NCBI RefSeq assembly: GCF_018614615.1
Contig: NZ_JAGGOK010000024.1
Span: 1-64,000, forward strand
DNA from: Streptomyces sp. ISL-100
Lineage (GTDB): Bacteria > Actinomycetota > Actinomycetes > Streptomycetales > Streptomycetaceae
Reading direction: 5' to 3'
DNA: 64,000 nucleotides
Shown here: piece after piece, positions 34,494 through 45,800 of the stretch
How positions within the stretch are numbered: position 1 is the stretch's first letter
How the letters are laid out: every line of letters starts with the position of its first letter
The notes under the pieces: model-generated
Databases searched by the model: none
What the model was told of the DNA's origin: nothing
Seen by the model: only the letters and a program-made list of their open reading frames with translations
Translations under genes and position numbers: made by a program

Positions 34494-35822
34494 TCACAGG
34501 TCGAGGGCGATGTCGTCCGCCGACTCGGGAGCCGGTGCCGCCGCGTTCCGCTCCACCGCATTCAGCTCCGACGGCGAAACGGTCAGTGCGTAGTGCTCGC
34601 GGGGATCAAAGTCATCGAACTGGTCCACCCGGTCCAGCACATCGCTCACCAGCTTCTTCAGGAACAAACGTGGCGCGACTCCCACCTTGCCGCCGAGCCG
34701 GCCGGCCACCGCTCGGGCGAGATCGCCCACATAGCCGTTGTCCACGACCGTATGGAGGCGCTGTGCGTCGCCGGCCCCGGAGGCGTAGATGTCCCGCACG
34801 CGGGTGCCGAGTTCGGTGAGGGCATCCACCGTGAATCCAGGAAGCCGCACCTGCACGGCGCGCGGGTTGTCGAACCGGGCATCGGTGGAGAAGTCGGTGG
34901 CGAGGCGCTGCGCCAAGGGGGCCAGCCGCTGGACTCCTTGAGCGCCGTCGTAGAAGGCGGGCGTACCGGTGATCACCAAGTAGAGCCCGGGGAAGCGCCC
35001 CGAGTGGACTTCGTCGATCAACTGCCGCAATGAGTTGAGCGCTTTGTCCCGGGCGTCCGAGCGGACCCGCTGCAGCGTCTCCACCTCGTCCAGTACGAGC
35101 AGCAGCCCCGGGTGGCCCGAGTCCCTGAGCACGGTGAGCAAGCCCTGCAAGAAACCCAGCGCGCCGAAATGATCGAGGTCGCCGCGGACCCCGGCGGTGC
35201 GCCTGGCCGTCGCCGCCACATGAGGCTGTCCGCCCAGCCACGCGACGAGGGAATCGGCTGTCGCGGTGTCCGACGATTCCTGCGCCCGGTGATAGCCGCG
35301 CAGCGCGGCCGCGAACATCGGGGCTGTACGGGACACTTCGGTGAGCCTGCTCGCCATGAACTCCCCAACGGCAGAGGGGATTTCTCCGTCCGCCGCACCG
35401 GCGGCCAGAGCGTCCTCCTCCAGCGCGTAGAACCAGGCATCGATCACTGGGCGGAAAGCACTGGGCGGAAAGCTGGATGTGGCGAGCCGTTCGGTCAGCC
35501 GCCGGTACACCGTTTCCAGCTTGTGCAACGGGGTCTCGTTCTCGGACACCTGCACTTCGGCCACGGCGAAGTTCCGCTGCTTGGCACGCTCACCGATCCA
35601 GCGGGTGAAGAAGGTCTTCCCGGACCCGTACTCGCCCCGTACAGCCTTGAAGACCGAGGCCCCCGCCGCCACCGCGTCGAGTTCGGCATCGACGGCCGCC
35701 TCGAAACGCCCGAGCCCGACGGCGAGCGGACCGAGCCCGGACTCGGGGACCGCGCCGCGCCGCAGAGCATCGATCAGCTGGCTGCGGCGGGCGGGGCTGA
35801 GGCTGCTCAGGTCCGTCGTCAC
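34494..35822 (-). CDS. brxD: BREX type 2 ATPase BrxD
   Basis: 442 residues from GTG 35822, overlapping the pglZ stop by GTGA. AAA-type ATPase: Walker A GEYGSGKTFF near 63-72, Walker B LLLVLDEVETL near 246-256 and a sensor-like VITGTPAF. BrxD defines type 2 BREX together with BrxHI. It probably remodels DNA or the PglXZ assembly; its exact step in phage exclusion is not known. Confidence 0.9.
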   Translation of the reverse strand: MTTDLSSLSPARRSQLIDALRRGAVPESGLGPLAVGLGRFEAAVDAELDAVAAGASVFKAVRGEYGSGKTFFTRWIGERAKQRNFAVAEVQVSENETPLHKLETVYRRLTERLATSSFPPSAFRPVIDAWFYALEEDALAAGAADGEIPSAVGEFMASRLTEVSRTAPMFAAALRGYHRAQESSDTATADSLVAWLGGQPHVAATARRTAGVRGDLDHFGALGFLQGLLTVLRDSGHPGLLLVLDEVETLQRVRSDARDKALNSLRQLIDEVHSGRFPGLYLVITGTPAFYDGAQGVQRLAPLAQRLATDFSTDARFDNPRAVQVRLPGFTVDALTELGTRVRDIYASGAGDAQRLHTVVDNGYVGDLARAVAGRLGGKVGVAPRLFLKKLVSDVLDRVDQFDDFDPREHYALTVSPSELNAVERNAAAPAPESADDIALDL

Positions 35823-38746
35823 TTCGGTGTTCCCGGGGTGTCACGCAGGCCGAACTGCTGCCGGAGCTGTTCCAGGTCAAGCCTCAGCGAGCGCCCGCTG
35901 TCCACCAGCGTCAGCACCTCCACCTGGTCGTAGTTGAGCACCCGCTGAAGGGTGGCCGCGAAGCCGGCGGCACGGGCCGGACGCTTCCCGGCCTCCTCGG
36001 CCACGGCCGAGACAGGCAAAATCCCGTGCGCCTCGACCAGGGCACGGACCGCGGCGCCGATACTGGCGAAATCCTCCTTGCGCGGCAATGCGTTGAGCTG
36101 CGCCTGAAGGATGTCGGAGGACCGGAGAGACTCGATCAGCTGATCCGTACGAGACGCAACGGAACTTTCGGAGGCGGGCGACGGCGGGGACTCGACAGCC
36201 GTTACGGGGACCAGGGCGCCCTGCCCCGAAGCGATTTCGGCGGCTTCGAGCTGCTCGGCCTGACGGCGCAGAACCGCTGCGGACGCACGGCGTTTTGCGG
36301 GCGTTGCCTTGACGGACGGTCGCCGCTCAGCGAGGGCCGTGACATAGCCGTCCGCTTCGAGCGACCACCACTGGGGCCGCTGGGGGCCCAGCTCACGCCA
36401 GCCCTTCGGCGCGGTGGCACCCCGGGGGACGAACGCGAGCACAGGGATGGCCACCTCTGCCAGAGCCGCGCCACCGTGATAACCGGCCTGCCGGTTTCCG
36501 TAGCGCGCCGTGCTGTCCCACAGCGCCACGATCCGCTGCCCAGGGGCGACGACCCGACGCCCGGCGAGAGCGACCTCGCCCGCCTTAGTCGGGGTGGAGC
36601 CCGTACGGTGCCGGGCCGACAGTGCGTCCGGCGCGGCCACCTTGGCCGACTCGCGGTCGATGATGTGCCCGTGGTCGGAAGTGATCACCACGGCACGCCC
36701 GTTGATACGCGCCGAAGCCAGCAGCTCCGCCACGCCGAGCAGCTCGTCGAGCTGCCAGTTCGACACGGGCCGGTCTTCCCGCAGCCGGTCGTCGATGGTG
36801 TTCACCACCACCGCGACATGGGTGCCGGGGTCGGCGAGGGCCTCGGTGAGCTCCGTGCCCAGCGGCGTCCCGGCCTCGCCCCGCAGCCCGGCCTTGTGGA
36901 ACAGCCGGACCGCGGCGCCGTTCCAGAACTGGTGGCCGACAAAACGGCTGCGCTCCTCGCCCTGACCCAGCTCCACGAGTTCGCCGGCGAACAGCGACCC
37001 GCGGGAAACCGTGGTGAGGCTGGGCAGCGCGGACGTCATGGCGCGGCGGTGCGGCGGCCCGGGGACATCGATGACGGGGTCGTGCTCCACCCAGGCACGG
37101 GCCCGCAGCTGCTCGGCGAGATCGGCCGCTATGGCCGCGCTCGCTCCGTCGAGCAGCAGAAACAGCAGCGGATGGGCCCCGTTCCTGGACGCCTTGACCA
37201 CGGGCGCGAGCACCCTGCGGGCAAACGACTCGACCACCAGGGCTTCGGCGGGCTCGGAGTCGGACGCGACCTCATCGGCCAGACGCGCCGCGAAGGCCTC
37301 GTCGACGGCGTGCCGTCGCGCATGCACCGCGGCGTGCAACGCGGAGTAAGCGCTGGAGAGTTCGGGGTGGGCGCTGTCGCCGTCATGAATGTGGCCGGTT
37401 GCGAGATCGACCCATCCGTACTCGCCGATATGCAGGTTGACAGCCTGCGCCGCCGTGGCGAAACAGGCTTCCTCTCCCTGGGCCAGCCACTGGACAAGGC
37501 GCTGCGCCATCCTGATGCGGACGACGGAATCGCGAGAGCTTCCCCACCCTGTCAGCACATGGTCGTCGAGTCGCCGCACCGCATCGGCCAGCGCGTGGAT
37601 GCGCGGCTCGGAAGGCGGTTTCGAGGCATCGGCGGGAACACACCGCGTCAGTGCCTGGGCGACAGCCCCGAAGCGCGCCTGAAGCCCCGACGGCAGCAAG
37701 GTGCTGGAGCCGGCCGCTTCCTCGGCGCCGAACTGCCGGATCAGCGTTTCGGCCCGGTCCAGTACGGCATACGGGTCGGCTCCGTCAGGGGAGTCCACAG
37801 CCGCAGTCCTGCTGAGGAGGAGGGCTCGTACGTAACTCTGCGTCTGCGTGCCGAATACGGCGAAGGCGCTGTCGTCGAGCCAGGTGGCGTTGAACACCTG
37901 CTCGGCACGGCCCCGTGCACGGTCCGCGGAGGACGGAGCGTCCGGCCCCCACAGCGCGGAACACACCAGTCCCATCGGTGCGGTGTCGGTGCCCCGACCG
38001 GCGTCGAACAGCGCGAACAGCGCGGACAGTGCTCCCGCCGATTCCCCGGCACGATCCGGATCGGTGAGCCACTTGGTCAGCCCTCGGCGCTCCTGGCCGC
38101 CCAGCACGGCCAGGCGCTCCGAAGCCCCGGGCGCGAGCGACCACGCAAGGAACGCGTGCAGGTCGAGAGAGTCGACGTTCAGACGGTGCGCCGAGGTCGA
38201 CAGCCTGGTCACCGCCAGACGGGCCAGGGCCGTGTCACGGGAGAGCATGGCGCCCGGCACCTTGGGCCAGTCGCCCTGGCCCGCGGCATCGATGAGCGCC
38301 TCTGCCGCCCACCCCTCGGCGGTCAGCCGGGGATCGATCTCCCGGGCGCCGAAGAGCTGCCGGACGACGGACCACGGCTCTATGGGGTAGACGCGGTTCT
38401 GGTACACGCGGGCGAGCAGCCCCGACCCCAGCTCCGCCTCCTCGGCGTCCGTCAGCACGACCAGCAGCTCGTCGGACCCGGCCTGCGACTCCCGGTGACC
38501 TGTCACCGCTTCCAGTACCGCGAGCGGCGAGACGGCAGTCGCGATACGGACCGTGCGCCCCCGGTCGAGCGGCAGCCGCTCGGGCCCCTCCCAGACCGGT
38601 TCGGCACGGATGAGCATCACGCGGGGCTTTCCGGCGGAGAACGTACGGCGCTGGACGAGCTGCACAATCGCGGCGGGGTGCGCCGGGCGGGCCCGCCCCC
38701 GGGGGGAGCGGGCCTCGTGAGGTGCGGCGGTGCTGGACGTGGTCAC
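35819..38746 (-). CDS. pglZ: PglZ, alkaline-phosphatase-fold protein of the Pgl/BREX type 2 system
   Basis: 975 residues from GTG 38746, overlapping the pglY stop by GTGA. The C-terminal half carries the PglZ (alkaline phosphatase superfamily) domain: metal-site Asp in [12 protein letters not shown] near 529 and [12 protein letters not shown] near 691. The N-terminal 500 residues are helical. In Streptomyces coelicolor PglZ neutralises the toxicity of PglX, and PglZ is the one gene common to all BREX types. Encoded between pglY and brxD in one overlapping transcription unit. Confidence 0.92.
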   Translation of the reverse strand: MTTSSTAAPHEARSPRGRARPAHPAAIVQLVQRRTFSAGKPRVMLIRAEPVWEGPERLPLDRGRTVRIATAVSPLAVLEAVTGHRESQAGSDELLVVLTDAEEAELGSGLLARVYQNRVYPIEPWSVVRQLFGAREIDPRLTAEGWAAEALIDAAGQGDWPKVPGAMLSRDTALARLAVTRLSTSAHRLNVDSLDLHAFLAWSLAPGASERLAVLGGQERRGLTKWLTDPDRAGESAGALSALFALFDAGRGTDTAPMGLVCSALWGPDAPSSADRARGRAEQVFNATWLDDSAFAVFGTQTQSYVRALLLSRTAAVDSPDGADPYAVLDRAETLIRQFGAEEAAGSSTLLPSGLQARFGAVAQALTRCVPADASKPPSEPRIHALADAVRRLDDHVLTGWGSSRDSVVRIRMAQRLVQWLAQGEEACFATAAQAVNLHIGEYGWVDLATGHIHDGDSAHPELSSAYSALHAAVHARRHAVDEAFAARLADEVASDSEPAEALVVESFARRVLAPVVKASRNGAHPLLFLLLDGASAAIAADLAEQLRARAWVEHDPVIDVPGPPHRRAMTSALPSLTTVSRGSLFAGELVELGQGEERSRFVGHQFWNGAAVRLFHKAGLRGEAGTPLGTELTEALADPGTHVAVVVNTIDDRLREDRPVSNWQLDELLGVAELLASARINGRAVVITSDHGHIIDRESAKVAAPDALSARHRTGSTPTKAGEVALAGRRVVAPGQRIVALWDSTARYGNRQAGYHGGAALAEVAIPVLAFVPRGATAPKGWRELGPQRPQWWSLEADGYVTALAERRPSVKATPAKRRASAAVLRRQAEQLEAAEIASGQGALVPVTAVESPPSPASESSVASRTDQLIESLRSSDILQAQLNALPRKEDFASIGAAVRALVEAHGILPVSAVAEEAGKRPARAAGFAATLQRVLNYDQVEVLTLVDSGRSLRLDLEQLRQQFGLRDTPGTPK

Positions 38747-41700
38747 GGCTGCTCAACCGTCTGCCAGATCACCCGGATACGGGCCCCGGGAGTGTCCTTC
38801 GCGATCGCGGCCAGCTCTTCCCTCAGCTGCTCGGCCGCCCCGGCGGCCCCCGTCTCGAACCGGCCACCGTGAACCGTCTCGGAGTCCTCGCCCGCAGCGC
38901 CCCGCGGGCCGCCCTCGTCGTCGCCCATCGGGAAACGCAGCGGTCCCGGCAGGGGGGCAAGGTCCGTAGGTACAGTCGTGCCGCTTCCTGTACCGGTCCC
39001 GCCCCCCTGACGGGTCTCCGGCTGCGCGGCGTTGGACTGGCCGATGAGGTCGGTGATCTCCTTACGGGTTCTCGCCAGCGCAGGCGGCAGAGAGACGCTG
39101 TTCTCATCGGCGCGGGCGGCGCCGTGCAGCGAATCGAAGATGGTACGGGCCTGTGTCGCGTACGGCTCGCGCAGCGTGCCGGCCATGGCGAAGACATCCC
39201 AGGTGGCCAGCTTCAGAGCCTCGGTGACCTTCCTGGCCGTGGTGATCGACGTGGCCATCCGCGCCTGGTCGGCGACCGGCCCCACTTCGGCAGAGGCGAG
39301 CGCGCGGACGACGGCGAGCGGCCCCTCGGCCTGGACGAGATCGCGGAGCAGATCATGCGCCCGGCGCGCGGTGCCGAGCCTGCCCTCGTCGTTGCCCAGG
39401 TCGATACCAAGCGCGTCGGCGCGCAGCTCCAGCGCCGTCCTCAGCTCGTACGAGTTCTCCATTCCGGCCTTCGCCTTGGCCTGCACCCGCCGGGCGAACT
39501 CCGCGATCAGCCGGGCCCGGCGCAGCCGCGTCGTCACTGGGACGACGAGAATGTTCTCGGCCCGGTCGAGTGCCTCGTTCCAGGTCTCCTCGTCCGGCCG
39601 CTCCTGGGCGCGCAGCAGATAGCCGGGCTTGAGCGCAGTCGGGTCCGCGACCTCGACCGTCCCACCACCGTGCGGAGTCCACACCCGGTCGGTGCGCTCG
39701 GCGTACGCGCAGAGCACCAGGTTGGCCAGGGGAGCGTCGAGACCGTACGGAGACGGCTCGTCGATCCAGCTCAGCAGCGCGGGTACGGGAATGTCCTTGT
39801 CGGCGTACTTCTGGGCGGCCTTCACATTGAAGTGCTCGATCCAGTGGCGGCCCAGCTCGAAGCGGGCCTCATGCATGACGCCGAGCTTGAGCCCCTTCTG
39901 GCCCGCGATCCGGCCCATCATCTCCCGGTGCCTCGGCTCGATGTCGACGATGTCCTCGCCGGCGTCGGCGGCCCTGCGGAGATATTCGAAGACCGTCTTC
40001 ACATCGCCGGTCTTCACCGACAGCCGCTCACGCTTCGGGTCGAAGTCGGGGTGCGCCGGGAACTGGTGGGCGAGCGCCCGGTCCGCGATCAACCGCACGG
40101 CGTCGTGCAGCGACTGGTTGTACTGGAGCACGATCTGCGGCATGTCGGGCAGCGGCATCACATGGTCGTCGTAGGCGCTGACCTGCGACGGCTCCTTGGG
40201 GGCAAGACCGTACGCCTGCTTCAGCGCGTCCTTGACGGTCTTGGTCAGTTGGCGGTGCTGGTTCTCCAGGGTGCCCTTGGCGCGTTCGCGGTCGTTCGGG
40301 CTCAGATGGGCCGCGAAGCTGTCGAAGCGCTGGCCGTTCAGGACGTAGTCGATGATGACGAGCCGCTGGAACTTGGCGTACAGGTCGTGGGTGAAGTGCC
40401 CGGGGATCCAGCACACGGTGCGCGCCGGGTTGTCCGAGGCCGCCCTGAGGCGCACAACCCGGTCGCGGTCCTCGGCGGTCCCGTACAGGTCGTCGAACGG
40501 CATGTCGATGACGAGTCGCCAGTTGCCTTCCTGGCGGGGCGAGAACTGGTCGTCCGAGAGGGAGTTGGGGTCGGCGATGTTCCCGAAGGCGACTTCGAGG
40601 GAGCGCCTGGAGCCCCGCCATACCAGATTCAGCTGGTCGTCCATCTGACCCTGGCTGATGTTCAGCTCCTCCCACAGCAGGCGCTTGAGGAGCGTGCGGC
40701 GGTTGGGGCCGTTGTTGTTGCTGGCTGCACGGGTGACGATCGACTCGTAGTCGACGTCGACCAATTCGAGGGAGATACCGGCGTCGGGACCGTCGATGTA
40801 CTCGATCTCGGCGATGGCGTCGGCCCACTCCTTGGCCTTCTTGGAGACGGCCTTGGCCTCGAAACCGGGCACCGGCGCGGTGATCACACCATGGTTGAGC
40901 GCGGTGAGCCGCTTGATGGTGAGGTTCTGGAAGGCCGGCACGCTCGGCGCCAGAGCGGAGAGCAGCAGGGTGCCCATCAGACGGTTGTCCGCGATGAACG
41001 ACTGGACGTTCTTGGCAAGCTGCCCCTCGACGCTCTCGGGGTGCTTGAGGTACGCCTCGACGTCGTCGTCGGTGATCTCGTACGTGGTGAGCAGGTGCGG
41101 CCGCAGCTTGTTGCGGTACAGCTTCAGGGCGGTCTGGAACTGCGCCCGCAGCTGCTGGGTGAACGGGTCGCCGCCGCCGCGATTGAGTACTTCGAAGAGA
41201 TCGCCGAGCGGCACCAGCTGGCCGAGCGGCAGCGTCTCCCGGTTGTCGGAGAGCATCTGCCCCATGAGCCGTAGACCGCTGCGGGAGCGGGACAGCGCCT
41301 CGGCGACCCGTACCAGAGTGTCCATGAATGCAGGGGAGAAGGGGAACGCCTTACGGAAGGCGGCCTCGTTGGCGTCCGTGATGTCGGTGGACGTGCCGAG
41401 GAGGGCGTTCCAGACCTCGGGCCGCACGCGCTTGATATTGGCGAAGGCCTGGTCGATCCGGGCCTTCGCGTCGGGCACGTCCGCGCGCGGGTGCAGCAGC
41501 CGCTTGTGGGCGATCTCCGGCAGATCGCTGTCCGGCAGCGAGATGATCCGGAACCGGTCGTTGGCAAGGGACAAGGTGTCCTGGATGGTGACCTCGGACG
41601 CACCGGCGACCGCCTCTTCACCGACCAGGTGGCGCAGATCGCGCTGGCGGGCGATGAAGGAGATCACGGGAATGGGGCGACGGACGTCGCTGCCCTCGAC

Positions 41701-42672
41701 GAAGTTGGTGATCTTGGCGGCTTCCTGGGCGACGAATTCCTCGTCGCCGACGATCCGGCTCGCCAGCCACAGGATGAGCTCGTCGAGAAAGAGCACCAAG
41801 CCGTCGTAGCCGAGAGACTTGGCATGCCCGGCGATGACGGAGAGGCCGCGGTCGAGCGAGATGAAGGCCTGACGGTCCTCGGTCGCGTTGGTGAAGAACC
41901 CCTTGAACCAGGAGCTGAGCGCATCGGAAACGAGCTTGGCCCGCAGCCCACCGGGGGTGGTGGGGTGGTGAATCCAGTTCTCGTCGGTGTCGTTGAGGAT
42001 CTTCACGTCGACCTGCGCGGCGGCCAGCGCACTGTCCAGCTTGGCGGAGTCCCAGAAGGCGCCGTCGTCGCCCCACTCGTCCTCCGTGCCGGCCGGGCTG
42101 CTCGGAAGCCCGGCGATGAAGGCCTCGTCGGTCATCCGGGCCCGGTGCTCCCGGATGTTCTCGAAGAGCGCGTCCGTGCGGTAGACCTGCGGAATCGACG
42201 CGTCGGGATGGCGGCGCCTGATGTGCTCCACATAGCCACCGAGGACCCGCTGCTCGATCGATTTGGCATCCAGCATGTGGTACGGCAGGAGCAGGAGATT
42301 CTTCTCATGCATCCAACTGTGATCACGCACCAGCGGCGCGAACTCGTCGATGCCGCGTGCGATGCGGGCACCCTCGGGGAGCACACCGAGGAGGGCGCTG
42401 AGCACCATCATGAAGTGGGACTTACCCGAACCGAAGGAGCCGTGCAGGTACGCAGCCTTGGAGCTGCCGCTCGACAGCGCGGACCGAACGAGGGTGAGCG
42501 CTTCGTTGAAGTGCTCGACCAGGGGGTCCGTGATGACGTACTCGGCGAGATGCTTGGCGAGGGTCTCCTCGTTCTCCAGTGCCTCGACAAGTTTGAGTAC
42601 GTACTCGTTCTGATCGAGCTCTTCCGGGATGTCGATGACCTCACGCAGCAGGGGCTGTGTGGGGTTTGCCAT
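38743..42672 (-). CDS. pglY: PglY, large P-loop ATPase of the Pgl/BREX type 2 system
   Basis: 1309 residues from ATG 42672. Walker [11 protein letters not shown] at 78-87; a second nucleotide-site element [17 protein letters not shown], residues about 280-297, is the Walker B. It is the type 2 counterpart of BrxC, whose ATPase activity is required for phage resistance in S. coelicolor. It heads the pglY-pglZ-brxD-brxHI unit, all genes overlapping or within 7 bp, separated from pglX by a 184-bp gap with a terminator. Confidence 0.92.
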   Translation of the reverse strand: MANPTQPLLREVIDIPEELDQNEYVLKLVEALENEETLAKHLAEYVITDPLVEHFNEALTLVRSALSSGSSKAAYLHGSFGSGKSHFMMVLSALLGVLPEGARIARGIDEFAPLVRDHSWMHEKNLLLLPYHMLDAKSIEQRVLGGYVEHIRRRHPDASIPQVYRTDALFENIREHRARMTDEAFIAGLPSSPAGTEDEWGDDGAFWDSAKLDSALAAAQVDVKILNDTDENWIHHPTTPGGLRAKLVSDALSSWFKGFFTNATEDRQAFISLDRGLSVIAGHAKSLGYDGLVLFLDELILWLASRIVGDEEFVAQEAAKITNFVEGSDVRRPIPVISFIARQRDLRHLVGEEAVAGASEVTIQDTLSLANDRFRIISLPDSDLPEIAHKRLLHPRADVPDAKARIDQAFANIKRVRPEVWNALLGTSTDITDANEAAFRKAFPFSPAFMDTLVRVAEALSRSRSGLRLMGQMLSDNRETLPLGQLVPLGDLFEVLNRGGGDPFTQQLRAQFQTALKLYRNKLRPHLLTTYEITDDDVEAYLKHPESVEGQLAKNVQSFIADNRLMGTLLLSALAPSVPAFQNLTIKRLTALNHGVITAPVPGFEAKAVSKKAKEWADAIAEIEYIDGPDAGISLELVDVDYESIVTRAASNNNGPNRRTLLKRLLWEELNISQGQMDDQLNLVWRGSRRSLEVAFGNIADPNSLSDDQFSPRQEGNWRLVIDMPFDDLYGTAEDRDRVVRLRAASDNPARTVCWIPGHFTHDLYAKFQRLVIIDYVLNGQRFDSFAAHLSPNDRERAKGTLENQHRQLTKTVKDALKQAYGLAPKEPSQVSAYDDHVMPLPDMPQIVLQYNQSLHDAVRLIADRALAHQFPAHPDFDPKRERLSVKTGDVKTVFEYLRRAADAGEDIVDIEPRHREMMGRIAGQKGLKLGVMHEARFELGRHWIEHFNVKAAQKYADKDIPVPALLSWIDEPSPYGLDAPLANLVLCAYAERTDRVWTPHGGGTVEVADPTALKPGYLLRAQERPDEETWNEALDRAENILVVPVTTRLRRARLIAEFARRVQAKAKAGMENSYELRTALELRADALGIDLGNDEGRLGTARRAHDLLRDLVQAEGPLAVVRALASAEVGPVADQARMATSITTARKVTEALKLATWDVFAMAGTLREPYATQARTIFDSLHGAARADENSVSLPPALARTRKEITDLIGQSNAAQPETRQGGGTGTGSGTTVPTDLAPLPGPLRFPMGDDEGGPRGAAGEDSETVHGGRFETGAAGAAEQLREELAAIAKDTPGARIRVIWQTVEQP

Positions 42673-42739
42673 CGCGTACTCCTCGTATGTCCGCTATGCG
42701 CGGTCTATGACCGCAGAATCCGCTCGCTACCTGCCCAAA

Positions 42740-42766
42740 CGCCCCCAGCGTAACGCGCTGGGGGCG
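42740..42766 (-). terminator. Terminator between pglX and pglY
   Basis: Perfect 11-bp stem CGCCCCCAGCG / CGCTGGGGGCG with a 5-nt loop, flanked by a further pair of arms (GCTACCT at about 42726 and AGGTAGC at about 42788). It should end the pglX transcript, so pglY needs its own promoter. pglWX and pglYZ are also separate units in S. coelicolor. Confidence 0.6.
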
Positions 42767-42856
42767 GGGCGGGTCGGGGGTTTACGGAGGTAGCGGGCGG
42801 GGAGCGCGCCGCACCCCCGCCCCGACCGTCAGTCGCTCGCTGCCTCCGCGGCCGCG

Positions 42857-45800
42857 TTACTTCTTCTTGGGCTTGCGCGGGCGCCAGTCGCGCAGGGCCT
42901 CGTCGGTCAGCTCGCGGTCCCGCTGATAGTCGGCGACGACCTCTTCGTAGAAATCGGCCTGGTCGGGGTGCCACTGGCGCACCCAGGGGAGCAGCTCAAG
43001 CAGTCCCGCCAGGTAGGGCGTCAACCCGGCCTCCTCCCAGCTCGCTGCCGCGAGGCGGGCCTCGATGGCGAGGACGAGCGCGAGTGCCTGCTCCTGGTGG
43101 TCCCAGCCGCCCCAGCCGAGGAACTCGGTCGGGTTGGAGAGCGTGCGGCTGTAGGAGATGAACCGCTCCTTGGGCACATCGAGCCCGCCGCGCTGGGCGG
43201 CGTACGAAGGCTTGACGAAGTCGCCGGTCACGTACTTGGGCGGTACGGGGATGCTGTCCCGGATCTTGAGGGACTCCTCCAGATCCCCGGCGGCCGCCGC
43301 GGCGTCCTCGGCGCGCTGCTGTTCCCAGACCTGCTCCCACACGGCGCGCTTCTTCTTGATGGCGCTCTCCTTGTAGCGGAGGGCGGCCAGGAACGGCACG
43401 TGCTGATTGGAGACCAGCTCGGGGATGACTTCGGTGAGGTCCTTGCCGTCGGCGTAGAGCGCGGCGACGTCGACGAAGTCCGCGTCGGCGTTCAGTACGT
43501 CGACGAGTTCGGCGATGGTACGGGTGCGGGGCCGCTCGACGCCGTCGTCACCCATTTCGTACCAGAGCTCACGCCGCTCCATCCGGGCCAGCAGCCATTC
43601 GCGCAGGGCGGTGTGCTGCTGAGCTTCCCAGCCGTCGGTCAGCCAGCGCCGCTTGTACTCGGGGCGCTCGACGAGCCCGATCACGGCGGAGTTCCGAATC
43701 GCTTCGAGACGCCGCTCGACGGTGAGCTTGTACTCCTCCGGCCAGTCGGCCGGGATGGAGCTGATCATGGTCGAGTTGTGCCGCCGGAACCACTCGGTCT
43801 TCGCCTCGCCGGCATCGGCCTTGCGCCCGAGATCGATCTCGAATGCGCGCTGCCCGAGTTCCAGCCCGGAGGTGGGGAGTGAGTCGACGGGCGCGGTGAG
43901 GTCCTGGTGCAGCCCGTAGATCCCGTACACCTCCCAGTCCAGCTCCTCCTGCACAGCGATCATCCGGCCCCGGATCCGGAGCCACTCGTCCCGGGCGAAG
44001 TCGAGGGCTTCGGCGGTCGGGGGCTTTTCGGGGTCAGAGGCGATGGCGGTGGGACTGGTGGCGGAGAGCTGCTGGGCGAGGGCGTCCAGTTCGGTGGCGC
44101 GGGTGAGGGGGTAGCGGGCGGGGAGGGGGAATTCTTGGACGTTGGTTCCGTTGAACTGATAACGAACGGTCCATTTTTCGGATTCTAGGCCACGCTTGAC
44201 GCCGTTACTCGGTTTGTCTTGACACATTTGCTTGAGCCAGAACCCTGCAGTCGAAGAATTCAATACACCGAGGAGCTCCAGGTGCTCCGATTTAGTGGCC
44301 CCCTCGGGGAGTTTGATTACAGGTGCGGAATCTTTGTATACTTCGTCACCCTGGAGCAGCGTAAAGTGATTGTGGCTTGAAATAATTGCGTAGCTGATAG
44401 CTAGAGGGGTCTTGTACCTATCGGCGACCCACCTGTACCAGGTCCACCATGGAGTGCCAGTGTCGCCCTGGGTTTGGCCATTGAATCCAGTGGTGCTTCT
44501 CAGAACCTGACGAGATGGCCACAGGAATCTCCCCCATTTTGACGATTCATCATACGGGAGAGGCTTGGTCTTCTCGGAGTAGGGAGTGACTGCGGCCTGA
44601 TCGGTCGAGTACCCCCAGTCGCGCAAAGCGTCTCCTGTGACCAAGGGGGGGGATGTATTCCATGGAATCCCGAGTCGATTGAATGCGTGACGCGCCCCCA
44701 TGAAAGCGTCATCTTGACCAGGGAAGCTAGCGAACCCGATATCCCGTTGGAGGGAATTTCGAACAGTTGATCTCGATTTCTCTCCGATTAGCTCAACTGT
44801 TTCCAGGCCGCCATCCATGAGAATCCATGGGTGCTTGCCGAAGTACCGTTTCCGGTTGAGGTTTTCTGCGGAGACCCAGACGCCCGAACTTTTACCAGGA
44901 GAGTCAATCTGATGAACAATATCGCGCCACACAAGACCTTGCGCTGCGTCTTCCGGGATTTGAGGCTCGCCTTGAACGCTTCGTACGGTGCGGATTGTTT
45001 GCGCGCCGAGATGGGCCTTTCGGCGTCGCCCGATCATGATCACAGTTGGCGTGCCGTGACCGGGGATGAACGCACCGGAAGCATCGATCACCTCCGTCAG
45101 GTCAACCTCTGTCGCGAGGTAGTGCTGGATTAGCTTTTCGCCAAACTCTCGCTTCATGAAGCCGTTTCCAGTGATTTGCCCAACGTACCCTCCTCCCTTT
45201 CCATTAGCATCGGCTGGCTTTACCAGGTGAAAAAATCGCTCGGTGAATGGAACCGTGAGCTGATATTTTTGATAGCAGGTCTTGTATAGCTGCTTGTAGC
45301 GATCTTTGGGTGAATCTTTTCCGGGGACAATGTACGGCGGGTTTCCTACGACGACATGATAGGACCCCTGTTCAAGGATCCCTGGGTAGTCGTCGAGGTC
45401 TTCGGTTGAGTAGAGGTGGTTGACCAAAATGCCAGAGGCTGCCTCCTTGAATCCACTGATCTCTTCATCGGGGTTAAAGATCAGTGAATCCCCCGTGGCG
45501 AGGTTTAGTGGCCAATCGTGATTCGCCGCGTCCCGCAGCCTGCTGACCCCTGATGCTTTTAGTGCTGCGACGAAGAGGCGGAATCTCGCAATGGCCACTG
45601 CGAACGGATTGATATCAACTCCGTGCACGGCTGAGAGGGCGCTTGATACGCGCTCATGGATGTCGACGCTTGGAGCTTTCTCTTCCCACTCTCTGAGGAT
45701 TTGATAGAAAGCCCCAAGTACAAAGTGTCCTGATCCGCAAGTCGGGTCTATCACCTTAACGGAGTCGTAACCGAACTCGTTGATTGCATGTTTTAGAGTG

